From GWC2-37-13 sp964371165 (GTDB lineage Bacteria; Patescibacteriota; Microgenomatia; UBA1406; GWC2-37-13), in the NCBI GenBank assembly GCA_964371165.1, contig CAYJKR010000001.1:33054-97053 (forward strand): a stretch of 64,000 bases of DNA. The letters run 5' to 3'. Positions 32,896-41,660 of this stretch are shown here, piece after piece. Made by a program: the position numbers and the translations under genes. Position 1 is the stretch's first letter, and every line of letters starts with the position of its first letter. The notes beneath the pieces were generated by a model. The model saw only the letters and a program-made list of their open reading frames with translations, did not search any database and was not told the origin of the DNA.

Positions 32896-33614
32896 TTCGT
32901 AAATAAATTGTATTTGATTATCTCATAAATTGCCAGAAGTCCGTCTTTCCAACCTATTTTTTTTCCTTCTTTGTAGGTCCTTCCCGAATAAGATATTCCA
33001 ACCTCAAAGATCTTCAAATTGGGAATCTTGGAAATCCTTGCCGTAATTTCCGGCTCAAATCCAAAATGCCGACTTTGAATTTTATTGGCCAACTGCCTTA
33101 TCAGGTGGCCTTTAAAAGCCTTGTAACCCGTTTCTATGTCGGTTAAGTTTATGTTTGTCAACATATTCGAGAGAGTAGTTAAAAAAACATTTATAACATA
33201 ATGCCAAAAATACAAAACTCTGTGGGGTGCGCTCGAAATAAAACGGCTGCCGTAGACAACGTCGGCGTCGTTTTTCAGGAAAGGGGTAATTAGATTTGGA
33301 TAATCCTCGGGGTTATATTCTAGGTCGGCGTCTTGAACGATTACAATATCTCCCGACGATTTTACAAATCCTTTTTTCAATGCGCCCGTTTTTCCATAAT
33401 TTTTCTTTAAATTAATATAGATAAATTTTGTTTTCTTGTTTCTTTTTAAAGATTGTTTTATAACTCTATCTGTTCCGTCCGTCGAACCGTTGTTTATAAT
33501 GATGACCTCTTTCTTTAAACCCGAAGTGTCGGCCTTGAGGACTCTTTTTATTACGGAAGATATATAAAGAACTTCGTTGTAAACTGGAATAACGATAGAG
33601 ACTGTTTTATGCAT
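32892..33614 (-). CDS. GT2 glycosyltransferase (polyprenyl-phosphate mannose/glucose synthase-like)
   Basis: A 240-residue GT-A enzyme without C-terminal membrane helices. It has SIVIPVYNE, the nucleotide site VQDADLEYNPEDYP (DAD) and GSTDGTDRV, the DPM1 pattern. It would charge a polyprenyl phosphate with a sugar. The leader has AGGAAA before the ATG, so this gene uses a Shine-Dalgarno site. The region between it and the divergent aminotransferase-like gene (33615-33649) contains overlapping AT-rich -10 boxes for both directions. Confidence 0.88.
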   Translation of the reverse strand: MHKTVSIVIPVYNEVLYISSVIKRVLKADTSGLKKEVIIINNGSTDGTDRVIKQSLKRNKKTKFIYINLKKNYGKTGALKKGFVKSSGDIVIVQDADLEYNPEDYPNLITPFLKNDADVVYGSRFISSAPHRVLYFWHYVINVFLTTLSNMLTNINLTDIETGYKAFKGHLIRQLANKIQSRHFGFEPEITARISKIPNLKIFEVGISYSGRTYKEGKKIGWKDGLLAIYEIIKYNLFTK

Positions 33615-33649
33615 TTGAAAATTGTTTCCTATATTATATACTTTGAGTT

Positions 33650-34855
33650 ATGAAAAATGCTCCGAAGAAGGGGATAAGGATTCCTTACGGTCAAGCCGTC
33701 CACGGCATTGAGGAAGAAAGAAAAGTCCTCCAAGTTTTACGAGGACATAAAACAATCATGGGAGGAGAGATAAGTCAATTTGAAAAGTCCGTCGCCCAGA
33801 AATTCGGTAAAAAATACGGAATCATGGTAAATTCCGGCTCTTCGGCCAATTTTCTTGCCTTTGAACTGTTGAATCTTCCCAAAGGATCCGAAGTCATCAC
33901 GCCTCTTTTGACTTTTTCCACCACAGTTGGTCCAATCGTGCAGAAAGGCCTTGTGCCGGTTTTCGCCGACGTTGAACCCGGAAGATATGTCATAAATGTA
34001 GACCAGGTTGAAAAGTTAATTACCAAAAAAACCAAAGCGCTAATGATCCCGCTCCTTTTGGGTAATGTTCCCGATCTAAAACGACTGGCAAAAATAGCCA
34101 GTAAACATAAACTCTATCTAATAGAAGATTCCTGCGATACTTTTGCTCCCACGATTAACGGCAAACCGACCGGCCCGCTTTCCGATATCACTACAACCAG
34201 CTTCTACGGATCACATATTATCACCGCTGGAGGAAACGGCGGAATGATTATGATTAACCGAGAAGATTGGCGGGACAGACTCAAGGTATTAAGAGGGTGG
34301 GGGAGAAGCTCTTCGCTTTTTTCCGAGTCCGAAAGTATAGAGAAGCGCTTCAAGGCAAAAATCGACGGAATACCGTATGACGCCAAGTTTATCTTTGACG
34401 AAATTGGCTATAATCTTTTGCCTTCCGAAATGGGTGCTGCTTTCGGCAATGCCCAGCTGAAAAAAGTTTCTAAATTCAAACAAATTAGGGAAAAGAACTT
34501 CCAGTCGCTTTTTAATTTTTTCTCTAAATACCAAGAATACTTCATCCTTCCAAAACAAGACAAAAATGTACGAACCCAATGGCTCGCTTTTGCCCTGACG
34601 ATTAAGGACAACGCTCCGTTTACAAGGCTAGAACTCGTCAAATACCTGGAAAAAAGCAATATCCAGACCCGGCCCATCTTCACCGGAAACATATTAAGGC
34701 AACCGGGATTCAAGAATATAAGCTATAAAATGATTGGCGGAGGTTGTCCGGTTACCGAAGAAGTTATGAAAAGGGGATTTGTCATCGGTTGTCACCATGG
34801 ATTGAGTCCAAAACAAATCGCCCGAATTAAAGAAGTTTTTCGATCATTTCTTTAA
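33650..34855 (+). CDS. DegT-family sugar 3-dehydratase with His in place of the PLP lysine (RfbH/ColD-like)
   Basis: A fold-type I PLP enzyme of 401 residues. PLP contacts NSGSSANF and EDSCDTF are present, but the segment that normally carries the Schiff-base lysine reads TTSFYGSHIITAGGNGG, with His189 at the lysine position. This His marks the 3-deoxysugar dehydratases RfbH/AscC (E1) and ColD instead of aminotransferases. It would remove the 3-OH from a 4-keto-6-deoxy sugar nucleotide, most simply CDP-4-keto-6-deoxyglucose from the rfbF/rfbG pair at 42.8-44.6 kb. Cys near the end (GGGCPVT, IGCHHG) could hold the FeS cluster of E1. This is inferred from the motif. Confidence 0.8.
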   Translation: MKNAPKKGIRIPYGQAVHGIEEERKVLQVLRGHKTIMGGEISQFEKSVAQKFGKKYGIMVNSGSSANFLAFELLNLPKGSEVITPLLTFSTTVGPIVQKGLVPVFADVEPGRYVINVDQVEKLITKKTKALMIPLLLGNVPDLKRLAKIASKHKLYLIEDSCDTFAPTINGKPTGPLSDITTTSFYGSHIITAGGNGGMIMINREDWRDRLKVLRGWGRSSSLFSESESIEKRFKAKIDGIPYDAKFIFDEIGYNLLPSEMGAAFGNAQLKKVSKFKQIREKNFQSLFNFFSKYQEYFILPKQDKNVRTQWLAFALTIKDNAPFTRLELVKYLEKSNIQTRPIFTGNILRQPGFKNISYKMIGGGCPVTEEVMKRGFVIGCHHGLSPKQIARIKEVFRSFL

Positions 34856-35785
34856 ATTGATTGTGTCTTCGACGATATAGATAGGTCTATTTTTGGTTTC
34901 CTCGACAATAACTTGAATGTATTTGCCGATAATGCTTATTGCTAATAACTGAACGCCTCCGAAAAACACGATTCCCAGCATCAAGGGAATCGAAGCGTTA
35001 ATTGGATTTCCGAACACAAATATCCAATACACATAAGCAATAATAAAGAGAAAGGATAGCAGAGTTATTAAAAATCCGCAGTAAGTCATTACATCTAAGA
35101 CCAAATAGGAAAAACCGAATAAACCGCGTTCCGCGTGTTTAAAATAATCAAAAAAATTATGATAAGAACTTTTTCCGTATAATCTTTTTTTCCTTTCGTA
35201 GCTGATATAGGCGGTTTTAAAACCAATCCACGATCTTAAACCTCTGTAGAAACGGTATTTTTCAGGCAGAGAGTTAAGAGCATTCAATGCTTTTCTATTA
35301 AGCAGTCCAACTCCAGAGGCATTGATCGGTATGTTTATACTTGATATTTTTTTAAATATTCCGTAAAAAGATTTTCTTAAAAAAGAAGTCAAAAGATCAT
35401 CTTCTCCTTTTTTGTATATACCTACAACGATATCGTATCCTTCTTCCCATTTTTTCAAAAATTTAGGGATAAGTTCCGGAGGGTCTTGAAAATCACATGG
35501 AATAGATATAAGAGCGTCTCCTCGCGCATAGTTCACTAGGGCAAAGGCGGACGCCTCCGCTCCAAAATTTCTTGATAGAAAAACTCCTAGTATTGATTTA
35601 TCTTTTTTAGCTAGCGACTCTATTTTTTTTCTAGTTCCATCACTACTTCCATTATCAATAAAAATAAAATGATAGTTATATTTATTTATTCTTTTTGTAA
35701 TGTTTTTTATTACGCGATATATTCTACTTATATTTAATTCCTCGTTATAGCAGGGTATACCTATTGAAATAGTTTGTTTATTCAT
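34844..35785 (-). CDS. GT2 glycosyltransferase with two C-terminal membrane helices (GtrB/DPMS-like)
   Basis: A 313-residue enzyme: the GT-A domain has SIGIPCYNEELNISRIY, GSSDGTRKK and ISIPCDFQDPPE (DxD-like), then two hydrophobic segments (MTYCGFLITLLSFLFIIAYVY and GIVFFGGVQLLAISIIG). This is the layout of GtrB-type polyprenyl-phosphate glucosyltransferases. It is the last gene of a five-gene minus operon (40666 to 34844) and overlaps the convergent 3-dehydratase gene by 12 nt. Confidence 0.9.
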   Translation of the reverse strand: MNKQTISIGIPCYNEELNISRIYRVIKNITKRINKYNYHFIFIDNGSSDGTRKKIESLAKKDKSILGVFLSRNFGAEASAFALVNYARGDALISIPCDFQDPPELIPKFLKKWEEGYDIVVGIYKKGEDDLLTSFLRKSFYGIFKKISSINIPINASGVGLLNRKALNALNSLPEKYRFYRGLRSWIGFKTAYISYERKKRLYGKSSYHNFFDYFKHAERGLFGFSYLVLDVMTYCGFLITLLSFLFIIAYVYWIFVFGNPINASIPLMLGIVFFGGVQLLAISIIGKYIQVIVEETKNRPIYIVEDTINLKK

Positions 35786-36848
35786 AGTTAAATGATATAA
35801 CTTTATTCTTGAGATGTCTCAATTTAATCTCTTTCTTTATTTCTTTTTTAAATCTAAAGGATGAAATCAAGATAGGATTATCATACTTATTCAACTCGGA
35901 TGGCGAGATAATGCTTATTCCGTCAAGAGTTTTATCAATTAAATGAGGATTTGAGTCTACAAATCGGAGAATTCTTTTCTTTAATTTTGTAGATTTAAGT
36001 AGTCTCTGTGTTAAAGCTCCAGCTCCCCAAACTATAATTTTTGAAGGTAAATGGTTAATAATAGAAGAGATATAATTTAATTTTTCTTGAGAGGCTTTTA
36101 TATATTTTGAAATACCTATTTGCTCTTCGCTTCCTTTCTTCCAAATAGAATATATAGCTAAATTATAATTCTTCATTAAATTACATGTATAGTTTTTCAT
36201 TAATCTGTATAAAGATGACTTAGAAAAAAAATTTATATGCTCTGTAGAAAATTCCCCAAAAGGTTCCTCAAAATCTTTATAAAAATTGCCGGCATCGGGA
36301 ACACCGATAAAAACATAGCCATTTTCATTTAATAATGAAGAAACCTTATCAATACTTTCTTTAACTTCAGTTATATGTTCTAATACTTGTGAAACTATGA
36401 TAAAATCATATTTTGTTTTAGAGTGAAAATGATTAAGATTAGTTGTTTTAACATCAATGTTATATTTTTTCCTGGCTATTAATTTACATTTTGGAGCCGG
36501 ATCTATGCCGAGAACATTCCTATAGCCTTTTTGTTTAATTTTTGATAGAAGAGAACCCGTCGCACAGCCTATATCAAGTATTCGACAGTTTTTTTTAATA
36601 TTTTTCGATAAGAAGGTTATTATTTCCTTTAAGGTGTTTTCTTCGTGTGACTCGTGCTGCCTTACCCCTTCATATTTAGATTCTTGGTTATAATATTGTT
36701 CGTAATAAATCTTCGAGGGTGTATTAACAACAAAAACAAAGCCGCACTCCAAGCAGGCAGCTATTTTATGATTAAAATGACCACTAAACTTTTGAACATA
36801 TAAAAGTTTATACTTAGATTTTTCGCAAATCGGACAATTTCTAGTCAT
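35778..36848 (-). CDS. Sugar C-methyltransferase-like protein (zinc-finger, SAM and C-terminal domains)
   Basis: A 356-residue protein with three parts: an N-terminal zinc site (CPICEKS and CLECGFVF), a SAM domain (ILDIGCATGSLLSKI, LGIDPAP, SQVLEHI) and a C-terminal domain starting KIIVWGAGALTQRLL. This is the Methyltransf_13/23/14 arrangement of sugar C-methyltransferases such as TylCIII. With the deoxysugar genes around it, it would add a C-methyl branch to a keto-deoxysugar nucleotide. I chose ATG 36848; the frame also opens at 36884. Confidence 0.78.
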   Translation of the reverse strand: MTRNCPICEKSKYKLLYVQKFSGHFNHKIAACLECGFVFVVNTPSKIYYEQYYNQESKYEGVRQHESHEENTLKEIITFLSKNIKKNCRILDIGCATGSLLSKIKQKGYRNVLGIDPAPKCKLIARKKYNIDVKTTNLNHFHSKTKYDFIIVSQVLEHITEVKESIDKVSSLLNENGYVFIGVPDAGNFYKDFEEPFGEFSTEHINFFSKSSLYRLMKNYTCNLMKNYNLAIYSIWKKGSEEQIGISKYIKASQEKLNYISSIINHLPSKIIVWGAGALTQRLLKSTKLKKRILRFVDSNPHLIDKTLDGISIISPSELNKYDNPILISSFRFKKEIKKEIKLRHLKNKVISFNYE

Positions 36849-36868
36849 AATAAATTTGTATCGATATA

Positions 36869-37993
36869 TTAAGTTGCATAACAAATGGTATCAAATAAAA
36901 ATTGATTATAATGTCTTAAATAAATTTTATATCTTGGATTAATTTTTTTTATAAGTAAGGGAATATTCCATAAGTCTGTCTGATAATGATAGACACATAC
37001 TGCTAATTTAGGCTTATCTCTTTTAATAGTTTTCTTTGCTCCTAATAATGCTTCTTTTTCATAACCCTCTATGTCTAGTTTAATAAAGGTAAATTTCTCA
37101 TAAATGTATTTATCTATAGGAAATAATTTAACCTTTGTTCTACCCATATTTGATATCTTCGACTGAAGATTTCCTTCGTTTGTAAAATAGACTATTTCCT
37201 CATTTTTACCTAGTCCATAAGGTAAGACTTTTACTTTAAAATTTTTTAATTCTTTTCTCACATAATCTTTCAAAAGAGAATATGACTCGAGATCGGGTTC
37301 AAAACAAAAAGCTTTCTTAAATCTTTTTTTTGTGAGCTTTAGAAATGGTTTAATAGTGTCTCCGTTATATGCGCCTCCGTCGAGAAACACTTCACTTTTA
37401 TCTAGATAAATAATTTCTTGGTCAAAGTAAACATCAGAAAAACTATTATAAATATCTTTAAGGTGTTTTCTGTCTAATGTCAGTCGATATTTTAATATAT
37501 TTATAAATGTTCTTTTCGAATCGTTATCGTCTAGGTAGTTAAAACATTTAATAATTCTATTCCTACTGTTAATAATGTCATTAATATAATTTGTCCAAGC
37601 TAAAATTGAAAATTTTTTTGCGTATAAAGTAGAAAAATACGTATGACTCCATACATTTTTAAAACCTAATTTAGACAACTGTTTTATTATTTCTTCGTCA
37701 TAAAGAGAAGTTACTATTATCTGAGTATTGTTTTTAAAATATTTCTGAAGAGTCTGAGGACTGATTATTAAAATATTTTTTAAATAAGTATTATTTTTCT
37801 TCCTATCGTTATCGCAAAACGTAATTATTTTAATATTAGTTTTTTTGCAAAGCTCTACATAAATAAAGCCCATTTTTGCGGCTCCGAATAAAACAACTGG
37901 TTTTTTGAAATCAAATTTCGGATTTTTTTGGATAATCTGTTCCCTATAATAAGAAGCGGGTTTCGATAGTAAATTATCTAATTCCTTTTCCAT
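36869..37993 (-). CDS. FkbM-family methyltransferase with N-terminal nucleotide-binding-like domain
   Basis: A 374-residue protein. The C-terminal part has EVFLDGGAYNGDTIKPF, AFCFEPD and FIKLDIEGYEKEALLGA, the FkbM signature (O-methylation of sugars and natural products). The first 110 residues have VVLFGAAKMGFIYVELCKK and FCDNDRKKN, similar to the C-terminal domain of its neighbour at 35778. The two share an operon and may modify the same sugar. It overlaps the upstream reductase gene by 16 nt. Confidence 0.8.
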   Translation of the reverse strand: MEKELDNLLSKPASYYREQIIQKNPKFDFKKPVVLFGAAKMGFIYVELCKKTNIKIITFCDNDRKKNNTYLKNILIISPQTLQKYFKNNTQIIVTSLYDEEIIKQLSKLGFKNVWSHTYFSTLYAKKFSILAWTNYINDIINSRNRIIKCFNYLDDNDSKRTFINILKYRLTLDRKHLKDIYNSFSDVYFDQEIIYLDKSEVFLDGGAYNGDTIKPFLKLTKKRFKKAFCFEPDLESYSLLKDYVRKELKNFKVKVLPYGLGKNEEIVYFTNEGNLQSKISNMGRTKVKLFPIDKYIYEKFTFIKLDIEGYEKEALLGAKKTIKRDKPKLAVCVYHYQTDLWNIPLLIKKINPRYKIYLRHYNQFLFDTICYAT

Positions 37994-38835
37994 ATTTTTT
38001 TATAGTGCTTATACAACTCTTTAATTGCGATTTTTATGTCTGTAAATTTGAAATTTTTTATTTCCTTTTTTAATAGGGAGGTATCACAACTGTATTCGTT
38101 ATTTAAACCTCTATACTTTACTATAATTTGAGATTTATAGTCAGATATTTGGTTAATATATTTGGCAATAGATAAAATGTCTATTTTCCCTCCGGTGCCA
38201 ATATTATAAAACTTATGTTGCGTATCATTTTCTATAAAATATTCAACGATTTTTACGAAATCGTGTATATAAACATAGTCAAAAAAAACATTTTTGTTTA
38301 TTGTAATTGGATGTTTTTTTAAATTTGAATAAATTGCATTAGAAATGAATCGATAGCGGTAATCTTCATATTTTCCGAACAATCCAAAAATTCTCAGATT
38401 AATAATCCTATCTGATTGTTCAATAAACTTTGAACAAATATATTTAAAAAGGCCGTAATCGTCTGAAGGAATACGTTTACCGAAATCCTTTTCTTTTATT
38501 TTAACCAAGATTCGAGATTTATCGTATTCAGCTCCAGAACCCAAATGAATTAATTTTTTAAAATATTGTTTGTTGTTAACAATGTTAAAAAACATCAGTA
38601 AGTTATCTTTGAGAGCATTGTCTTCGCGTTCTTCTTTTCTGCTTCCTCCTACCACTATTGCATTAATAACAACGTCTATTTTATGGGCCTGAAAATACGA
38701 CGATACGTTTTGCCTATTTAATAAATCCAGCTCCTTATGAGTTGGAGTAAGGAGAATATATTTTGAAGATAATTGTTCCACTAAGTTGCGTCCAATAAAT
38801 CCAGAAGAACCAAGAATCAAAACCTTTTTTTTCAT
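37978..38835 (-). CDS. NAD-dependent epimerase/reductase (extended SDR)
   Basis: A 285-residue SDR with NAD site LGSSGFIGRNL and active-site DYGLFKYICSK (YxxxK). It lacks the dehydratase-specific residues of Gmd or RmlB and resembles GDP-fucose synthase or dTDP-4-dehydrorhamnose reductase types. The gene follows the TPP enzyme by one base. In yersiniose synthesis a YerF-type reductase follows the TPP step, so it may reduce the 4-keto or side-chain carbonyl. The substrate is inferred only from context. Confidence 0.75.
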   Translation of the reverse strand: MKKKVLILGSSGFIGRNLVEQLSSKYILLTPTHKELDLLNRQNVSSYFQAHKIDVVINAIVVGGSRKEEREDNALKDNLLMFFNIVNNKQYFKKLIHLGSGAEYDKSRILVKIKEKDFGKRIPSDDYGLFKYICSKFIEQSDRIINLRIFGLFGKYEDYRYRFISNAIYSNLKKHPITINKNVFFDYVYIHDFVKIVEYFIENDTQHKFYNIGTGGKIDILSIAKYINQISDYKSQIIVKYRGLNNEYSCDTSLLKKEIKNFKFTDIKIAIKELYKHYKKIWKRN

Positions 38836-38836
38836 T

Positions 38837-40666
38837 TTATTTTCTTTTTTCCTCCCATAATGGAATTAACATATTCTGTTTTAATTCCTCACGACTCAAA
38901 AATGGTGCCATATCTTCAAGCGGCCTGGAAACAAACGAACCGTCTGACAATTTCATAGACGCTGATTTTGGCCAAAAACCCTGATCCGGAGAAACCATAA
39001 TTTCGCAAAGAGTCGGTCCAGGTTTTTCAAGGATTTTTTTAATTTTAGTGCCCATTTCCTTGTGATTGCTAATTGTAGCCGTTTCTATCCCATAGGCTTT
39101 AGCAATTTTAATCATATTTGGCCAAGATAACCCGCTATCAATACTCGAAGCAACTAGATGGCCTTCAAACAATCCTTTTTGGCTTAATCGAATTGAAGAA
39201 TACCCATTGTTATTATAGATAAATATTTTTATGGGTAGTTTATTGTGAACGACTGTTTGTAGCTCTTGAATATTGAGCTGAATACTTCCGTCGCCTTCGA
39301 TACAAATAGTTTTCTTTTTATTATTAGCAAAACACATACCAATAGAAGCCGGTAAACCATAACCCATTGGGGCAGAACCGGAATTGGTGAGAACTCTCGC
39401 CCCTTGAGGAAAACGCAGAGCTTGGTATGTACAGATTGATGCGGTCGCATCGGAGAGGGAAATCCTATCATCTGACTTTAAATATTTTGAAAGGGTGTCA
39501 ATAAAACAGTAAGGGTTAACAAAATTTTTTTGCCTCCAATAGTCGGGCAAGACTACAGGAAATTTGCTCTTCCATTGATCTATTTTAGATAACCAATTTT
39601 GTATATTAAATTTTATAGGTTTTGTTTTTAATTCGTTTGTCAATGTTGTAATAAAATCCTTAACATCATAGTTAATTTTCAAATCAATCTTTATCGTATG
39701 TTTCTCCATTTCGTTTTTGTCGATATCAACCATCACTTTATAAGCTTTTCGGGCGAAAGAGGGAAAATTATATCCCACCATTCTAATATTCAATCTTGAT
39801 CCCAAAACCAGCAAAAAATCTGAATTTTGAAGAACAAAGTTGGCATGCCTTTGGCCAATCGTCCCCGGTCGACCGGCAAAATATTTATTTTCTGTTGAAA
39901 TAAGATCAAAGCCGGCAAATCCTGTTAAAACCGGAATTTTCAGCAATTTTATAAGTTGCAACATTTCTTTGACAGAGTTTGATAAACGAATACCGTTACC
40001 GATAAATAAGACGGGTCTTTGTGCAGTTTTAAGTTTTTTGATTACGTGGCTTGTGGTTTTTTTTAACTTTTCTTTGTCGGTTTCGTAGGAAGGTTTTATT
40101 TCCACCGGATTAAATTCCCGCAATTGTTTTTTATTGATATAGGAACCTTGAATGTCTACTGGAATATCTAGCCATACAGGTCCGGGCCGACCGTGGGTCG
40201 CCAAGTAATAAGCTTTTTCTAGATGATATTTAACGTCTAAGGGATTCGTTATCGTTACTGCGTATTTGGTTATGGATTTGACCATGTCAACTATATTTAT
40301 CTCCTGATCACCGAGTTGCCTTAATTTTTTGCCGGCACCCATAGTTTCTCTTCTAATCTGCCCGGAAATAATTAGTATGGGAATGGAATCTAACCATGAA
40401 CCCATTACGCCCGTGATAGCATTTGTTCCTCCAGGTCCGGCAGTAACAATGCAGACACCTATTTTCCCTGAAGTCCTAGCATAACCTTCGGCGGCAATGG
40501 CGCAGGCTTGTTCATGATGATTACAGACATACTTAAGTTTCTTTGCCTTACCAACAGAGTCAATTAAATGAATACAGCCTCCACCTGATATCAAAAAAAC
40601 GTGTGATACGCCTAACTTTTCAATAAAGTCTATTATGTAGTCCGAAACTTTTACGCGATCGACCAT
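38837..40666 (-). CDS. ThDP-dependent enzyme of the acetolactate synthase family, possible sugar-branching enzyme (YerE-like)
   Basis: 609 residues with all three ALS-family domains. The N-terminal Glu is in NHHEQACAIAAEGYAR, and the ThDP-Mg motif is GDGSIQLNIQELQ ending in NNNGY. Two explanations are possible: a housekeeping acetolactate synthase, or a polysaccharide enzyme that adds a two-carbon unit from pyruvate to a keto-deoxysugar, as YerE does in yersiniose A. No other branched-chain amino acid gene is nearby and it leads a deoxysugar operon, so the second is favoured. FAD binding could not be judged. Confidence 0.75.
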   Translation of the reverse strand: MVDRVKVSDYIIDFIEKLGVSHVFLISGGGCIHLIDSVGKAKKLKYVCNHHEQACAIAAEGYARTSGKIGVCIVTAGPGGTNAITGVMGSWLDSIPILIISGQIRRETMGAGKKLRQLGDQEINIVDMVKSITKYAVTITNPLDVKYHLEKAYYLATHGRPGPVWLDIPVDIQGSYINKKQLREFNPVEIKPSYETDKEKLKKTTSHVIKKLKTAQRPVLFIGNGIRLSNSVKEMLQLIKLLKIPVLTGFAGFDLISTENKYFAGRPGTIGQRHANFVLQNSDFLLVLGSRLNIRMVGYNFPSFARKAYKVMVDIDKNEMEKHTIKIDLKINYDVKDFITTLTNELKTKPIKFNIQNWLSKIDQWKSKFPVVLPDYWRQKNFVNPYCFIDTLSKYLKSDDRISLSDATASICTYQALRFPQGARVLTNSGSAPMGYGLPASIGMCFANNKKKTICIEGDGSIQLNIQELQTVVHNKLPIKIFIYNNNGYSSIRLSQKGLFEGHLVASSIDSGLSWPNMIKIAKAYGIETATISNHKEMGTKIKKILEKPGPTLCEIMVSPDQGFWPKSASMKLSDGSFVSRPLEDMAPFLSREELKQNMLIPLWEEKRK

Positions 40667-40733
40667 ATATTATAATTTATCCGATTATAACAGACTTTTT
40701 ATCTCGCCTCAATTAGATATAATTGAGAAACAG

Positions 40734-41645
40734 ATGAAGAAAATCAGCCAGAGAAAACTTAAAGAAGCTAAAGCAGAACTGTCTTGCCTTATTTTTGATT
40801 ACGACGGAACTCTATTTGACCGATTTGACAATAATTTTAACCATAATAGAGCTCGAAGGCTATTGCTAAAAGCGTTGAACAAATACCACGTTGCCGTCAT
40901 CACTGCGAGATCGGCCAGTGCTTTAAAAATAATAGCGAAGCCTATTTTAAGTGCAGTTTCAAAAAAGCAATTGAGACATAGATTTTTTTTAGGAGTAGGT
41001 GATGGAATTACGTTATACGAAATTAAAAAAAATCGACTAAAAAAAATTTATAGTTATGAACTTTCTTTTTCTGAAATTAAATATATTCTTAGCGTCTATA
41101 AAGAGATTAAAAAAAAGTTAGGACTAATGGCAAAAGATTTTATTCCTGAAGGCTTAAAAACTTTTTCTAAATTTATCTTGGAGGATTGGAAAGAATATAT
41201 TACAAAAAATGTTATTGAGTTGAATAAGCGGTGGGCAGGTTTAATTTTTGCTGATGAGGCAAAAATATCAATCGTTAAGCCTTTAGAATTAGGAAAAGAA
41301 AGACAATTAATTAGAGAACTAAAGAAAGCCTTACAACATGATTTCAATTTAATGATTGGAGATATTGATATACATATAATTAAAAAGCTTTCAGAAGATA
41401 GTAAAAAAAAAGCTGCAAAAACAGTAATAAAATGCTTAAATATAACTTCTAAAAATATTATAACTTTCGGGGATCTTCCTGATGGCAATGATAGACATTT
41501 ATTGACTTTTCCTTTCAGTTTTACAAATAAACTATCTCAAAAAAGAAAATCTTACTTAAATAAGCCACCGTATCTTTTATTAAACGGAAAAAACTCTCCA
41601 GTGAAAAATGTTCACGAGGCTGTGGATTTCCTTATCAAAAGTTGA
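40734..41645 (+). CDS. HAD-superfamily sugar phosphatase
   Basis: A 303-residue HAD hydrolase with motif I DYDGTLFDR (nucleophile Asp), motif II VITARSAS and motif IV GDLPDGND, the Cof-type arrangement. The cap is of type C2. It is 15 nt upstream of a NeuB-type synthase, so it could dephosphorylate a nonulosonate 9-phosphate product, as NANP does. Codon choice is AT-rich like its neighbours. The divergent TPP operon starts 67 nt away. Confidence 0.78.
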   Translation: MKKISQRKLKEAKAELSCLIFDYDGTLFDRFDNNFNHNRARRLLLKALNKYHVAVITARSASALKIIAKPILSAVSKKQLRHRFFLGVGDGITLYEIKKNRLKKIYSYELSFSEIKYILSVYKEIKKKLGLMAKDFIPEGLKTFSKFILEDWKEYITKNVIELNKRWAGLIFADEAKISIVKPLELGKERQLIRELKKALQHDFNLMIGDIDIHIIKKLSEDSKKKAAKTVIKCLNITSKNIITFGDLPDGNDRHLLTFPFSFTNKLSQKRKSYLNKPPYLLLNGKNSPVKNVHEAVDFLIKS

Positions 41646-41660
41646 CTTTTACTTATCTAT

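Noticed and set aside
33650..34855. Sugar aminotransferase of the DegT type
   Set aside because: The Schiff-base lysine is replaced by His189, which is characteristic of the 3-dehydratase subgroup.
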